Below the pieces are notes generated by a model that did not search any database, was not told the origin of the DNA, and saw only the letters and a program-made list of their open reading frames with translations. DNA of 64,000 nucleotides from the NCBI GenBank assembly GCA_035493475.1, contig DATJIF010000123.1, positions 1 to 64,000 of the forward strand, written 5' to 3'. Of the stretch, positions 50,571 through 59,415 are shown piece after piece. Position numbers and translations under genes: made by a program. The DNA is from Actinospica sp035493475 (GTDB lineage Bacteria; Actinomycetota; Actinomycetes; Streptomycetales; Catenulisporaceae). Positions within the stretch are counted from its first letter, which is position 1, and each line of letters starts with the position of its first letter.

Positions 50571-51673
50571 GTGCGGCTGCTCGCCGTCGTCATCGACACC
50601 AGGTCCCGAAGCTGCGCGGTGTAGGTGTCGACGCCCTCGCCGACCGTCCCCGGCAGGCCGATCAGGTTCGGCAGCAGGTCGCCGTACGCGTTGACCTCGC
50701 CGATGTAGTCGCGCTCATGGTCCGAGAGCACGTCGATGCCGAGGCAGTGCGAGTCCGGGAAGCACGCGGCCGCTCGTTCGGCGAGGTCGAGGACGCTGCG
50801 CCAACGCTCCTCGCCGACCTGCTCGCGGAAGCGCGCGATCTCCTGGCGGCGGCCGCCGAGGTGCAGGTTCGTGATCGGCAGGTGGCTCGTCCGGCCCACC
50901 GCGTGCGTGACCTTGCCGCCGACAGTGACCAGCCGGAGGTCCATGTTCTCGCCGTCGACGTACATCAGACGGACGGTCTGCTCCACATGCAGGCCGTCCG
51001 CCGCGAGTCGGTCGATCAGCTCCCTGACCTCGCGCTCCTGCCGATAGTGCCGCACCTTCAGCGAGTTGTAGAGCTCGTATCCGGTCGGCACGCGGTGCAG
51101 TTCGGTGGACGTCGTCGCCCACAACTTGTCCTGCGACTGGAAGCCCATGGCCACGACGCCCGACGCCGACGAACCGTGCCGGATCTTCACGTGCGCGTAG
51201 TGCCAACGCCGCTTGTTCACGGCCGTGAGCAGGCTGTCGTAGTCCGCGACGCCGGGGATCGCCTCGGGTACGCTCACGCCGCGCTCGGACAGCAGCGCGT
51301 GGCACCGCGCCTTGTCGAACGCGGTCGCGGTCTCCTCGGCCGACTCCAACGCGACGGCGCCCGCCGCCTCGATCTCGACGTGCAGCTTCTCCAGTGCCGC
51401 GACGAAGCCCCCATACCACGCGCGCGTCCCCTCGACCCGGTACATGTCGACCGGCTCCGGCTCGCCGCGCAGCAGCCGGGTGACCTCCGCGTCCTCACCG
51501 GGAGAATCGATGCGCACGTACTCTCCGGCCTCGAACGCGGCCCGGCCGTTCAGCACGTCGATCCACGGCACGACGCGGGGTTCGGGCAGCCCCAGCGACG
51601 CGGCGGCGGCCTTGAGCAGCGTGACCCGCCGGTTCTCCGGATTGCCGACGACCGCCAGGCGCAGCGCGCTCAC
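50567..51673 (-). CDS. STM4014-family ATP-grasp-like protein
   Basis: 368 residues. The order of segments fits an ATP-grasp ligase: FDKARCHALLSERGVSVPEA, HVKIRHGSSASGVVAMG (glycine-rich ATP loop), MDLRLVTVGGKVTHAVGR and CLGIDVLSDHERDYIGEVNAYGDLLPN (metal-binding Asp/Glu/Asn). It would join a carboxylate to an amine or thiol through an acyl phosphate. GTG start overlaps the stop of the LRR gene. With two radical SAM enzymes it suggests a modification pathway. Confidence 0.88.
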   Translation of the reverse strand: MSALRLAVVGNPENRRVTLLKAAAASLGLPEPRVVPWIDVLNGRAAFEAGEYVRIDSPGEDAEVTRLLRGEPEPVDMYRVEGTRAWYGGFVAALEKLHVEIEAAGAVALESAEETATAFDKARCHALLSERGVSVPEAIPGVADYDSLLTAVNKRRWHYAHVKIRHGSSASGVVAMGFQSQDKLWATTSTELHRVPTGYELYNSLKVRHYRQEREVRELIDRLAADGLHVEQTVRLMYVDGENMDLRLVTVGGKVTHAVGRTSHLPITNLHLGGRRQEIARFREQVGEERWRSVLDLAERAAACFPDSHCLGIDVLSDHERDYIGEVNAYGDLLPNLIGLPGTVGEGVDTYTAQLRDLVSMTTASSRT

Positions 51674-52674
51674 TCGGCCACCGCGATGTACCGGTGCACC
51701 TCGCGCTGCGGCTCCGCCTCGTCCGGGCCGTTCGAGGTCTCCCACACGTCCGGCTCCTCCTGCTGGTCGAGGTTCACCCCGACGCCGGGCAGCGTGGCCC
51801 ACACACGCTGCATCATCTCCTCGCTGAGGTAATGATGATGCAGGTCGAGCGACTTCAGGTGGGTGAGCGGCTGACCGGCCAGCAGCGCGGCGGCGCCGTC
51901 GTCGCTCATGTTGCCGAGCGACAGATCGAGCGATTCGAGCTGCGCGATGACGGGGGAGTGGGCGATCCCGGCGGCGATCGCGTCCTGATTCGCCGCGTCC
52001 CGCAGGCCGAGATGGCGCAGTTTGGGGAACGCCTCGCCGCTCAGGATCCGCGCGTAGTCCTCCGGCTCCGAACCGCCGCTGTACCAACGCTCGCCGAGGT
52101 AGAGGTCCAGGTGCGTCAGCGCGGGCAGCGTGCTGTCGCCGATCGCGCGCGCGACCGCCGGCGGCAGGCCGCCGCCCTGGAACGTCAGCTCCTCCAGTTT
52201 CGCGTGCGTGAGCGGCGCCATCGTCAGGTTCGATGTGCCGCGCAGGCCGAACTCGCGCAGCCCGGGGAACGCCGCGAACAGCGGCGCCGGATCGTCCATG
52301 TACAGCCAGGAGACCTCGCACTGCTGCGAGTCCATGTCGCCGACGAACAGCGACTCCAGCGCCGGGAAGCGCGCAGCGTTCTCGATCAGCGGCCCGGTGG
52401 CGACGGTCGGCGACACCTCGACGTCGCACTCCTCCAGCCAGTAGCCCAGGATGAGGGCCTTGACGCGCGTCGTGTCCACGGTCTCCAGGAACACGCTGAA
52501 GACCTGCGCGAACTCGTGCTCCTCGCCGTCCTCGATGGCGATGCGCCACGCCCACGCCTCGGGCTCGGCCGGGAGCTCGCCGTGCGCCACGTCCTCGGCG
52601 TCGATGAAGTCGAACTCGAACACGGGGCGGCCGGCGAACGTGGTCAGCAGGCCGCGCCGGAATTCCTCGATCAT
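51670..52674 (-). CDS. STM4015-family leucine-rich-repeat protein, copy 1
   Basis: 334 residues. N-terminal ~120 residues without repeats, then LRR units (LPALTHLDLYLGE, FPKLRHLGLRDAAN, IAQLESLDLSLGN, LTHLKSLDLHHHY) of the ribonuclease-inhibitor type. After NLDQQEEPDVW comes a flexible linker and the end HRYIAVAE. Copy 2, just upstream, has the same design and almost the same last eight residues. It may be the scaffold or even the substrate of the cluster enzymes. ATG start; overlaps the ATP-grasp gene. Confidence 0.88.
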   Translation of the reverse strand: MIEEFRRGLLTTFAGRPVFEFDFIDAEDVAHGELPAEPEAWAWRIAIEDGEEHEFAQVFSVFLETVDTTRVKALILGYWLEECDVEVSPTVATGPLIENAARFPALESLFVGDMDSQQCEVSWLYMDDPAPLFAAFPGLREFGLRGTSNLTMAPLTHAKLEELTFQGGGLPPAVARAIGDSTLPALTHLDLYLGERWYSGGSEPEDYARILSGEAFPKLRHLGLRDAANQDAIAAGIAHSPVIAQLESLDLSLGNMSDDGAAALLAGQPLTHLKSLDLHHHYLSEEMMQRVWATLPGVGVNLDQQEEPDVWETSNGPDEAEPQREVHRYIAVAE

Positions 52675-52687
52675 GATCCGCCCCGCC

Positions 52688-53677
52688 CTACTCGCTGATG
52701 GCGATGTACCGGTGGGACTCGCCGCCCCACGTGTCCGGACTGTTCTGCTCGTCGAGGTTCAGCTCGACGCCGGGCAGTGCCTCGCGGAGCCGCTGCATCA
52801 TCTCGTCGGACATGAAGTGGTGGTGCAGGTCCAGCGACTTCAGGTGCGTGAGCGGCTGACCGGCGAGCAGCGCGGCCGCGCCCTCGTCGCCGAGCGTGCC
52901 GAGGGAGAGGTCCAGCGATTCGAGCCGGGCCACGATCGGGGCGAGCGCCACGGCCGCCGCGATCTCGTCCTGGTTCGGCGCGTCCCGCAGGCCGAGGTGG
53001 CGCAGCTTCGGGAACCGCGTCCCTTCCAGCAGCCACGCGATGTCCTCGACGGTGGCGCCGCCGCCGTAGTTGTCGTCGCCGAAGTAGAACTCCAGGTGCT
53101 CCAACTCAGGCAGTTGCGACTCGCCGACCCCGTTCATGATGACCGGAGAAAGACCGCCGGACTCCAGCACGAGCCTGCGCAGCGTCTCGTGCTTGAACGG
53201 CCGGATGCTGGCCGCCTGGCGGTTCTCGTGCCAGCTGTAGCCGCCGCTGCCGCGCGCGTGGAACTCCTCCAGCAGCGGGTAGCTCTCGAGGATCGGCATC
53301 AGATCGTCGTGCTCGAGGTACGCGACGTCGGACTCCTCGCGCACGACGTCCCCGAAGAAGATCGCGCGCAGGTTCGGGAAGTCGGCCGCCTGCGCCGCCA
53401 GCAGCTGCACGGCGCCGGTCGAGTCGAACTGGTCCTGGTACGCCGTGTGCCCGATGATCAGGGCCTTGACCTGCCGGGAGTCCACCTGCTTCCGGAACTC
53501 GGCGAAGGCCTCGGCGAATTCGTGGAAGCAGTCCGGTCCGGCAGCGCCCCAACCGTCGATCCGTATTCGCCAGGCCACCGCGTCCGGCGCCGCCGCCTGG
53601 ACGGCGATCCCGGGCGCGACCGGGAATTCCACCACCGGCAACCCGGCGAATACGGTCAGATGCTCCTCGAACGACAC
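52688..53677 (-). CDS. STM4015-family leucine-rich-repeat protein, copy 2
   Basis: 329 residues, GTG start with GGGAGC upstream. Same architecture as copy 1: non-repeat N-terminus with VFAGLPVVEF and KALIIGHTAY, LRR block (LPELEHLEFYFGD, FPKLRHLGLRDAPN, VARLESLDLSLGT, LTHLKSLDLHHHF), then NLDEQNSPDTW and a short linker to HRYIAISE. The repeats match copy 1 far better than the N-termini do, showing duplication followed by divergence. First gene of the six-gene cluster. Confidence 0.88.
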   Translation of the reverse strand: MSFEEHLTVFAGLPVVEFPVAPGIAVQAAAPDAVAWRIRIDGWGAAGPDCFHEFAEAFAEFRKQVDSRQVKALIIGHTAYQDQFDSTGAVQLLAAQAADFPNLRAIFFGDVVREESDVAYLEHDDLMPILESYPLLEEFHARGSGGYSWHENRQAASIRPFKHETLRRLVLESGGLSPVIMNGVGESQLPELEHLEFYFGDDNYGGGATVEDIAWLLEGTRFPKLRHLGLRDAPNQDEIAAAVALAPIVARLESLDLSLGTLGDEGAAALLAGQPLTHLKSLDLHHHFMSDEMMQRLREALPGVELNLDEQNSPDTWGGESHRYIAISE

Positions 53678-53705
53678 TGCTTCGGCTCCCGCCCTGTGAC
53701 GTGCT

Positions 53706-53747
53706 GGCTGTCAGTGGCCCAATTCCTATCACGCGCCACTGACAGCC
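53706..53747. terminator. 13-bp perfect inverted repeat between operons
   Basis: GGCTGTCAGTGGC (53706-53718) and GCCACTGACAGCC (53735-53747), 16-base spacer. It follows the MaoC stop by ten bases on the leftward strand and precedes the LRR copy 2 start by 28 bases. Most simply a terminator of the catabolic operon; it could also be an operator for the cluster. Confidence 0.6.
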
Positions 53748-53756
53748 GGTCCCGCC

Positions 53757-54215
53757 TCAGGCGTAGTGCCGGTAGAGCGCCTTCGCCACGCACGCGGGCT
53801 TGCCGCCGCCCTCGATCTCGATCGTGAACGTCAGCGCCATCTGCACTCCGTCGCCCGCCACGTCCTCGACCGAGTCGACCGTGCCGAGCAGCCGGATCTT
53901 CCCGCCGACGCGTACCGGCGAGGGGAAGCGCACCTTCTCCAGGCCGTAGTTGACGCTCATCTTCACGCCGCGCACCTCGAGGAGCTCGTTGAACAGCGGT
54001 ATGAGCAGCGACAGCGTCAGGTAGCCGTGCGCGATCGTGCCGCCGAACGGGCCGGAGGCGGCGCGCTCCGGATCGGTGTGGATCCACTGGTGGTCCTCGG
54101 TGGCGTCGGCGAACAGGTTCACCCGATCCTGCGTCACCTCGAACCAGTCGCTCGCGCCGAGGTCCTGCCCGGCCAGCGCCCGCAGTTCGTCGAGACCGGT
54201 CGCGGTCTGCGTCAT
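53757..54215 (-). CDS. MaoC-like enoyl-CoA hydratase
   Basis: 152 residues, a single hot-dog domain. Hydratase-2 motif visible: FADATEDHQWIHTDPERA and GPFGGTIAHGYLTLSL, where Asp and His are catalytic. Hydrates a trans-2-enoyl-CoA in the cytoplasm. Fifteen bases after the acyl-CoA ligase stop, with GAAAGGAAACGG as ribosome site; final gene of the SDR-amidohydrolase-ligase-hydratase operon. Confidence 0.88.
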   Translation of the reverse strand: MTQTATGLDELRALAGQDLGASDWFEVTQDRVNLFADATEDHQWIHTDPERAASGPFGGTIAHGYLTLSLLIPLFNELLEVRGVKMSVNYGLEKVRFPSPVRVGGKIRLLGTVDSVEDVAGDGVQMALTFTIEIEGGGKPACVAKALYRHYA

Positions 54216-54230
54216 CTCTTCCGTTTCCTT

Positions 54231-55721
54231 TCAGTTCCCGTGCCGCTCGCGCAGCGCGGACTTGAGCACCTTGCCCGCGCCGGTTCGCGGCAACGAGTCG
54301 GTGAAGACCACTGATTTGGGCACCTTGTACTTGGCGAGCCGTTCCGCCGCGAACGCCAGCAGTTCGGCGGCGAGCGCGTGCCCGGCCGCATCGGCGTCGC
54401 GCGGCACCACGACCGCCCGTCCGACCTCGCCCCAGCGGTCGTCGAGCACGCCGATCACCGCGCACTCGGACACCGCCGGATGGTCGTAGAACACGGACTC
54501 GACCTGCGCGGGGGAGATGTTCTCGCCGCCCGAGATGATCAGATCCTTGATGCGGTCCACGACGCGCACGTAGCCGTCCTCGTCGGCCGCGGCCAGGTCG
54601 CCGGAGCGCAGCCAGCCATCGCACAGCGCGCGCCGCGTCTCGACCGGCCGGCCCCAGTAGCCGAGCATCACGTTCGGCCCCTCGACCTGGATCTCGCCCG
54701 GTTCGCCGACCGCCGCCACGCCGCCCTCCGGCAGCGCGAGCCGCACGTCCGTGAAGAAGTGCGGCACACCGGCCGTGCCCGCCTTGCTGAGCGCGTGCGC
54801 GGCGTCGAGCAGCAGCGTGCCCGGCGACGCCTCGGTCATCCCGTAGCCCTGCACGAAGCTGAGCCCGCGATCCAGGTAACGCCGGATCAGCGGCTCGGGC
54901 ACCGGAGCGCCGCCGCACAGCAGATTGCGCACCTTGCCGAGGTCGGCCTCGTCGAAGCCCGGCGCGTCGGCCAGCCGCTGATACATCGTCGGCACGCCGA
55001 ACAGCGTGGTCACGCCGCGCGTCGCCATCAGTTCGAGCGTCCGCGCCTCGTCGAAGGCCTCTTCGAGGATCACGGTGCCGCCCTTGAGGAGCGTGGGCAG
55101 GCAGGTCATGTTCAGCGCGGCCGTGTGGAACAGCGGCGCGCTGACGAGCGTGACCTCGTCGTGCGCGAAGTCGGTGTCGACGACCACGTTGATCGAGTTC
55201 CACGTCAGATTGCCGTGGCTGAGCACCGCGCCCTTGGGCCGGCCGGTCGTGCCCGACGTATACATGATCATGCACGGTTCGGACTGCGCGACCGGCTCGT
55301 CGATCGGTTCCGCCGGACCCTCCGACAGGACTCGCTCGTACTCCTCATCCACGACGACCAGCTGCAGGTCCTCCAGCTTCACGCCCGCGAAATTCGGCGT
55401 GTGGACCAGAACGCGCGCGCCGCTGTCGGCGAGGCAGTACTCGACCTCGGCCGGGGCGAGACGCGTGTTCAGCGGCACGAAGACCGCGCCGAGGATCCCG
55501 GCGGCGAACAGCGTCTCCAGGTACGCGGGATGGTTCGGCCCGAGATAGGCCACCGCCTCGCCGCGCTGCAATCCCCGGGCGCGCAGTGACGCAGCCAGCC
55601 GCAGCGAGCGTTCGTGCAGGTCGAGGTAGGTGAACGGCCGGTCCTGATGCAGTACGGCGAGGGCCTGCGGGCTCTTGCGGGCGCGCCGCGCGGTCCACGA
55701 GCCGATGCCCTGGTTTCGCAT
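54231..55721 (-). CDS. Acyl-CoA synthetase (ANL superfamily)
   Basis: 496 residues from ATG at 55721. Motifs: MYTSGTTGRPKGAVLSHGN, FVQGYGMTEASPGT, WLRSGDLAAADEDGY, DRIKDLIISGGENISPAQVE and catalytic Lys in PRTGAGKVLKS. Activates a carboxylic acid to its CoA thioester. In this operon it would prime the product of the upstream amidohydrolase/SDR steps for beta-oxidation with the MaoC hydratase. Confidence 0.9.
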   Translation of the reverse strand: MRNQGIGSWTARRARKSPQALAVLHQDRPFTYLDLHERSLRLAASLRARGLQRGEAVAYLGPNHPAYLETLFAAGILGAVFVPLNTRLAPAEVEYCLADSGARVLVHTPNFAGVKLEDLQLVVVDEEYERVLSEGPAEPIDEPVAQSEPCMIMYTSGTTGRPKGAVLSHGNLTWNSINVVVDTDFAHDEVTLVSAPLFHTAALNMTCLPTLLKGGTVILEEAFDEARTLELMATRGVTTLFGVPTMYQRLADAPGFDEADLGKVRNLLCGGAPVPEPLIRRYLDRGLSFVQGYGMTEASPGTLLLDAAHALSKAGTAGVPHFFTDVRLALPEGGVAAVGEPGEIQVEGPNVMLGYWGRPVETRRALCDGWLRSGDLAAADEDGYVRVVDRIKDLIISGGENISPAQVESVFYDHPAVSECAVIGVLDDRWGEVGRAVVVPRDADAAGHALAAELLAFAAERLAKYKVPKSVVFTDSLPRTGAGKVLKSALRERHGN

Positions 55722-55753
55722 AGTCGATGGGCTCCTTTGCGCATCGGCGACCT

Positions 55754-56623
55754 CTAGACGAGGCCGAGCAGCCTCGCGGCGTTGTCCTTGAGGATCTTCG
55801 GGCGGACCGAGTCCTTGATCGGCAGCTTCTCGAAGTCGGCCAGCCAGCGCTCCGGCGTGAGCAGCGGATAGTCCGTGCCGAACAGCACCTTGTCCTGCAG
55901 CAGGCTGTTCGCGTACTGCACGAGCTGCGGCGGGAAGTACTTCGGCGACCAGCCGCTCAGGTCGATGTAGACCTGCGGCTTGTGCGTGGCCACCGACAGC
56001 GCCTCGTCCTGCCAGGGGAAGGACGGATGCGCCAGGATGATCTTCATGCCGGGGAAGTCCACCGCGACGTCGTCCACGAACATCGGGTTCGCGTACTTCA
56101 GCCGGATCCCGCCGCCGCCCGGAGCGCCCGCGCCGATCCCGGTCTGCCCGGTGTGGAAGACGGAGATCGCGCCGCACTCCTCGATCGCCTCGTACAGCGG
56201 GTACGCCATCCGGTCGTTCGGGAAGAACGCCTGCACGTTCGGGTGGAACTTGAAGCCGCGCACGCCGTACTCCTCGACGAGCCTGCGCACCTGCCGCGCG
56301 CCCGCCTTGCCCTTCGCCGGGTCGATCGAGGCGAAGGGGATGATCGCGTCCGGGTACTTGCGCGCGGCCTCGGCGATCTCCTCGTTCGGCACCGGCTTGG
56401 TCCCGGTCGCGGCCTCGGCGTCCACCGTGAACACGACGGCGGCCATCTTCAGCGAGCGGTAGTAGGCGCCGATCTCGTCGAGCGTCGGCTTGCGGTGCTC
56501 GTGCGCCACCTTGAAGTAGTCGGAGGACGCCTCTTCCAGTTCCTTCGAGAGCGAACTCTCCCCGGACGAGGAGACCTCCGCGTGCGTGTGCACGTCGATC
56601 GCGACCAGTTCGTCGAGGTTCAT
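55754..56623 (-). CDS. Amidohydrolase-2 family protein (ACMSD-like)
   Basis: 289 residues from ATG at 56623 (GAGGGAG upstream). Metal motif AIDVHTHAEV, GFKFHPNVQAFFPND, SVFHTGQTG, IILAHPSFPW and LFGTDYPLLTPERW with the catalytic Asp. This subgroup decarboxylates or hydrolyses aromatic-derived acids (ACMS decarboxylase, gamma-resorcylate decarboxylase and relatives). Second gene of the catabolic operon; substrate unknown but probably an aromatic ring or its cleavage product. Confidence 0.87.
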   Translation of the reverse strand: MNLDELVAIDVHTHAEVSSSGESSLSKELEEASSDYFKVAHEHRKPTLDEIGAYYRSLKMAAVVFTVDAEAATGTKPVPNEEIAEAARKYPDAIIPFASIDPAKGKAGARQVRRLVEEYGVRGFKFHPNVQAFFPNDRMAYPLYEAIEECGAISVFHTGQTGIGAGAPGGGGIRLKYANPMFVDDVAVDFPGMKIILAHPSFPWQDEALSVATHKPQVYIDLSGWSPKYFPPQLVQYANSLLQDKVLFGTDYPLLTPERWLADFEKLPIKDSVRPKILKDNAARLLGLV

Positions 56624-56634
56624 GACCGGCTCCC

Positions 56635-57567
56635 TCACAGCTGCGGGGCGGGGACGCCGACGGTCTCGGGGGAGCGGCCGAACGTGGACGGCCACACGGC
56701 GGCGATCTGCTGCGCGCTCCAGCCGCCGTCGGCGAAGTTCACCAGCTTCTCGCCCGGGTGCGACCAGAGCGCGAGCCGGTCCCCGCCGATTCCGATCGCC
56801 TGCCCGTTGACCTGCGCGGACGCGTCGGAGGCGAGGTAGACGACCAGTCCGGCGACGTCCTCCACGGTACCGAAGCCCTCGCCCTTGCGCAGCGCGTCCG
56901 GCAGCGGGATCCCCTCGTTCTCCAGCGCCTCGACGTGCGGCGCGAAGAACGGGATGGTCTTGGTCATCGCCGTCGCCGCGACCGGGATCAGGGCGTTGAC
57001 GGTGATCTCGTTGCGGGCCAGCTCCATCGCCCACGTGCGCATCATGCCGACGATGCCCGCCTTGGCCGCCGCGTAGTTCGTCTGCCCGAACGTGCCGCGC
57101 TGCCCGGTCGGCGAGCCGGCCACGATGATCCGGCCGCCGCCGCCCTGCTCGCGCATCTGGATCGCCGCCGCGCGCACGCAGGTGAAGGTGCCGCGCAGGT
57201 GCACGTTGATGACGGTGTCGAAGTCCTCGTCCGTCATCTTCCACAGCACCTTGTCGCGCAGCACGCCCGCGTTGGTGACCATGACGTCGAGGCGGCCGAA
57301 GTTCTCCACCGCCGCCGCCACCAGCGCGTCCGCGGTCTCGGTGCTGCCGACCGGCGCCACGACGGCCACCGCGCGGCCGCCCGCCCCGACGATCGCCTTG
57401 GCCGCCGCCTCGGCCGCCTCCGCGTCCACGTCGTTGACCACCACGGCCGCCCCGCCCGCGGCCAGCGCCGTCGCGTAGCCGAGTCCGAGTCCGCGGCCCG
57501 AGCCGGTGACCACCGCCACCTTGCCGGAAAGATCCACGCCGCCGCCCGTCACGCCTGCTGTACCCAT
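56635..57567 (-). CDS. Short-chain dehydrogenase with C-terminal extension
   Basis: 310 residues from ATG at 57567. NAD loop VVTGSGRGLGLGYA, NAG motif MVTNAGVLRD, catalytic Ser (AGSPTGQRG) and YAAAK. It resembles the SDR domain of peroxisomal multifunctional enzyme type 2 (3-hydroxyacyl-CoA dehydrogenase), extended by ~50 residues at the C-terminus. That fits beta-oxidation with the MaoC hydratase. First gene of the operon, divergent from paaX-like gene by 118 bases. Confidence 0.88.
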   Translation of the reverse strand: MGTAGVTGGGVDLSGKVAVVTGSGRGLGLGYATALAAGGAAVVVNDVDAEAAEAAAKAIVGAGGRAVAVVAPVGSTETADALVAAAVENFGRLDVMVTNAGVLRDKVLWKMTDEDFDTVINVHLRGTFTCVRAAAIQMREQGGGGRIIVAGSPTGQRGTFGQTNYAAAKAGIVGMMRTWAMELARNEITVNALIPVAATAMTKTIPFFAPHVEALENEGIPLPDALRKGEGFGTVEDVAGLVVYLASDASAQVNGQAIGIGGDRLALWSHPGEKLVNFADGGWSAQQIAAVWPSTFGRSPETVGVPAPQL

Positions 57568-57685
57568 GCGTATCCACGTTCCTCTCGACACTGCTCGTGG
57601 CGGCAACATTAGGCAACTTTGCATCTGCCGTCAATGGATCGCCGAATAAGAGGCGTGGCCAGCGCGGAGCCGGTACGGTGGTGCC

Positions 57686-58525
57686 GTGGAGACTCCCGCC
57701 GAGGACGGCGCCGCCCGTCCGCAGACCCTGATGCTCACCCTGCTCGGCCGCTACCTGCTCGGTCGCGAGGTCGCGGTGTCCGCGGCGAGCGTCATCGAGG
57801 TCTTCGGCCGGGTCGGGGTCGGCGAGCACGCGGCCCGCTCCACCCTCACCCGGATGGTCAACCGCGGACTGCTGGTGCGCCAGCGGCACGGGCGCACGAT
57901 GTACTTCGGCCTGACCGACCGCAGCGAGCGGATCCTGCGCGACGGCGAGGCCCGGGTCTGGAAGACCAGCGCCGTGAACCGGGACTGGGACGGGGTGTGG
58001 ACCCTGCTCGGCTTCTCGCTGCCGGAGTCCTGGCAGAAGCAGCGGCACGAACTGCGCTCGCAGCTGACCTGGGCCGGCTTCGGCCCGCTGTTCAACGGCC
58101 TGTGGGTCGCCCCCGGTCGCACAGCCGTGGACGAGATCGTCGGCAGCCTCGGCCTCGAGTCGCACGTCAAGGGCTTCCACGCCTCGACCATCCCCGGCAC
58201 CGACGTGGACCACATGATCCGCGAGACCTGGGACCTCGACGCGATCGCGGCGCCGTACCACGCCTTCCTGGACCGCTGGCGGGACACCGAGACGGAGCTC
58301 GACAACGGCGCCGACCCGCTCGTCGTCAAGCTGGTGATCGACTCCGACTGGCTGCGTGTCATCCGCGACGACCCGCGCCTGCCGGTCGAGCACCTGCCCG
58401 CCGACTGGCCCGCCGCCGACGCCGAGGCCCTCTTCCTGCGCGTCGACCGCCGGGTCGACCAGGAGGCGGCTAGAATCGCCGAACTGCTCCTCGACGTGAG
58501 ACCCCTGATCGCAGCACCCGCATGA
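57686..58525 (+). CDS. PaaX-family transcriptional regulator
   Basis: 279 residues, GTG start. PaaX N-terminal winged helix (LLGRYLLGREVAVSAASVIEVF; GEHAARSTLTRMVNRGLLVRQRHG), the central PaaX domain (WDGVWTLLGFSLPES; GFGPLFNGLWVAPGR) and C-terminal PaaX_C. Prototypes repress phenylacetate catabolism and sense an acyl-CoA. Here divergent from a CoA-dependent catabolic operon, its likely target. Stop overlaps the IclR start (ATGA). Confidence 0.9.
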   Translation: METPAEDGAARPQTLMLTLLGRYLLGREVAVSAASVIEVFGRVGVGEHAARSTLTRMVNRGLLVRQRHGRTMYFGLTDRSERILRDGEARVWKTSAVNRDWDGVWTLLGFSLPESWQKQRHELRSQLTWAGFGPLFNGLWVAPGRTAVDEIVGSLGLESHVKGFHASTIPGTDVDHMIRETWDLDAIAAPYHAFLDRWRDTETELDNGADPLVVKLVIDSDWLRVIRDDPRLPVEHLPADWPAADAEALFLRVDRRVDQEAARIAELLLDVRPLIAAPA

Positions 58526-59328
58526 CCTCTGAGACCTCCGGAACGGCCGCGTCCTCGCGGTCCGGCGTCGCGCAACGCCTGCTCGCGCTGCTCGCCGCCT
58601 TCGACGCGGACCATCGAGAGCTGACGCTGACCGCCCTCGCCCGCCGCGCCGAACTGCCCGCGGCCACCGCGCACCGGTTGATCGGCCAGCTCACCGCGTG
58701 GGGCGCGCTGGAGCAGTCCGAGTCCGGCGCGTACCGGATCGGGCTGCGGCTGTGGGAGGTCGCCACCCTCGCGCCACGCAGTTCCGGGCTGCGCCGCGCC
58801 GCGCTGCCGTTCATGGAAGACCTCTACGAGACCACCCACGAGAACGTGCAGCTGGCCGTGCGCGACAGCCTCGACACGCTCTACGTCGAGCTCATCTCCG
58901 GCCGGTCGGCGGTCGTCGTGCGCACCACGGTCGGCTCGCGCTGGCCGCTGCACGCGACCGGCGTCGGCCTGGTGCTGCTCGCCTTCGCCGAACCCGCCGT
59001 CCAGGAACGGCTGCTCGCCGCGCCGCTGAACCGCTTCACGCCGTACACGATCACCGACCCGGCGAAGCTGCGCGCCAAACTCGCCGAGGTACGCCGCGCC
59101 GACGCCGCCGTGAGCGACCGTCAGATCACCGACGACGCCGTCTCCGTCGCCGCGCCGATCCGGGACGCCGCGGGCAGCGTCGTGGCCGCGCTCTCCCTCG
59201 TCGTCCCGGCCAGCACCAACGCCGCCGCGCTGGTGCCCGCGGTGCGGATGGCCGCGCGCGGCAGCTCCCGGGCCCTCGGCTACCTCGGCGGAAACGGCGG
59301 TGGCGACCGCGCGGTTTCCACCCAGTGA
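58522..59328 (+). CDS. IclR-family transcriptional regulator
   Basis: 268 residues. IclR winged helix (VAQRLLALLAAFDADHRELTLTALARRAELPAATAHRLI in two overlapping known parts: LALLAAF and AELPAATAHRLIGQL), GAYRIGLRLWEV linker, and the GAF-like effector domain (PLHATGVGLVLLAF; SVAAPIRDAAGSVVAALSL). It precedes the Rieske oxygenase by 87 bases on the same strand and probably controls it with a ring-type effector. ATG overlaps the PaaX stop. Confidence 0.9.
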   Translation: MTSETSGTAASSRSGVAQRLLALLAAFDADHRELTLTALARRAELPAATAHRLIGQLTAWGALEQSESGAYRIGLRLWEVATLAPRSSGLRRAALPFMEDLYETTHENVQLAVRDSLDTLYVELISGRSAVVVRTTVGSRWPLHATGVGLVLLAFAEPAVQERLLAAPLNRFTPYTITDPAKLRAKLAEVRRADAAVSDRQITDDAVSVAAPIRDAAGSVVAALSLVVPASTNAAALVPAVRMAARGSSRALGYLGGNGGGDRAVSTQ

Positions 59329-59415
59329 AAACCGGTCTTGTCGCCGGGCCCTGACCTCGCGAATCTCTGCGGTAACGCCCCACACCGAGGTGGGCGCGAA
59401 TGAAGGAGTCCCGCA

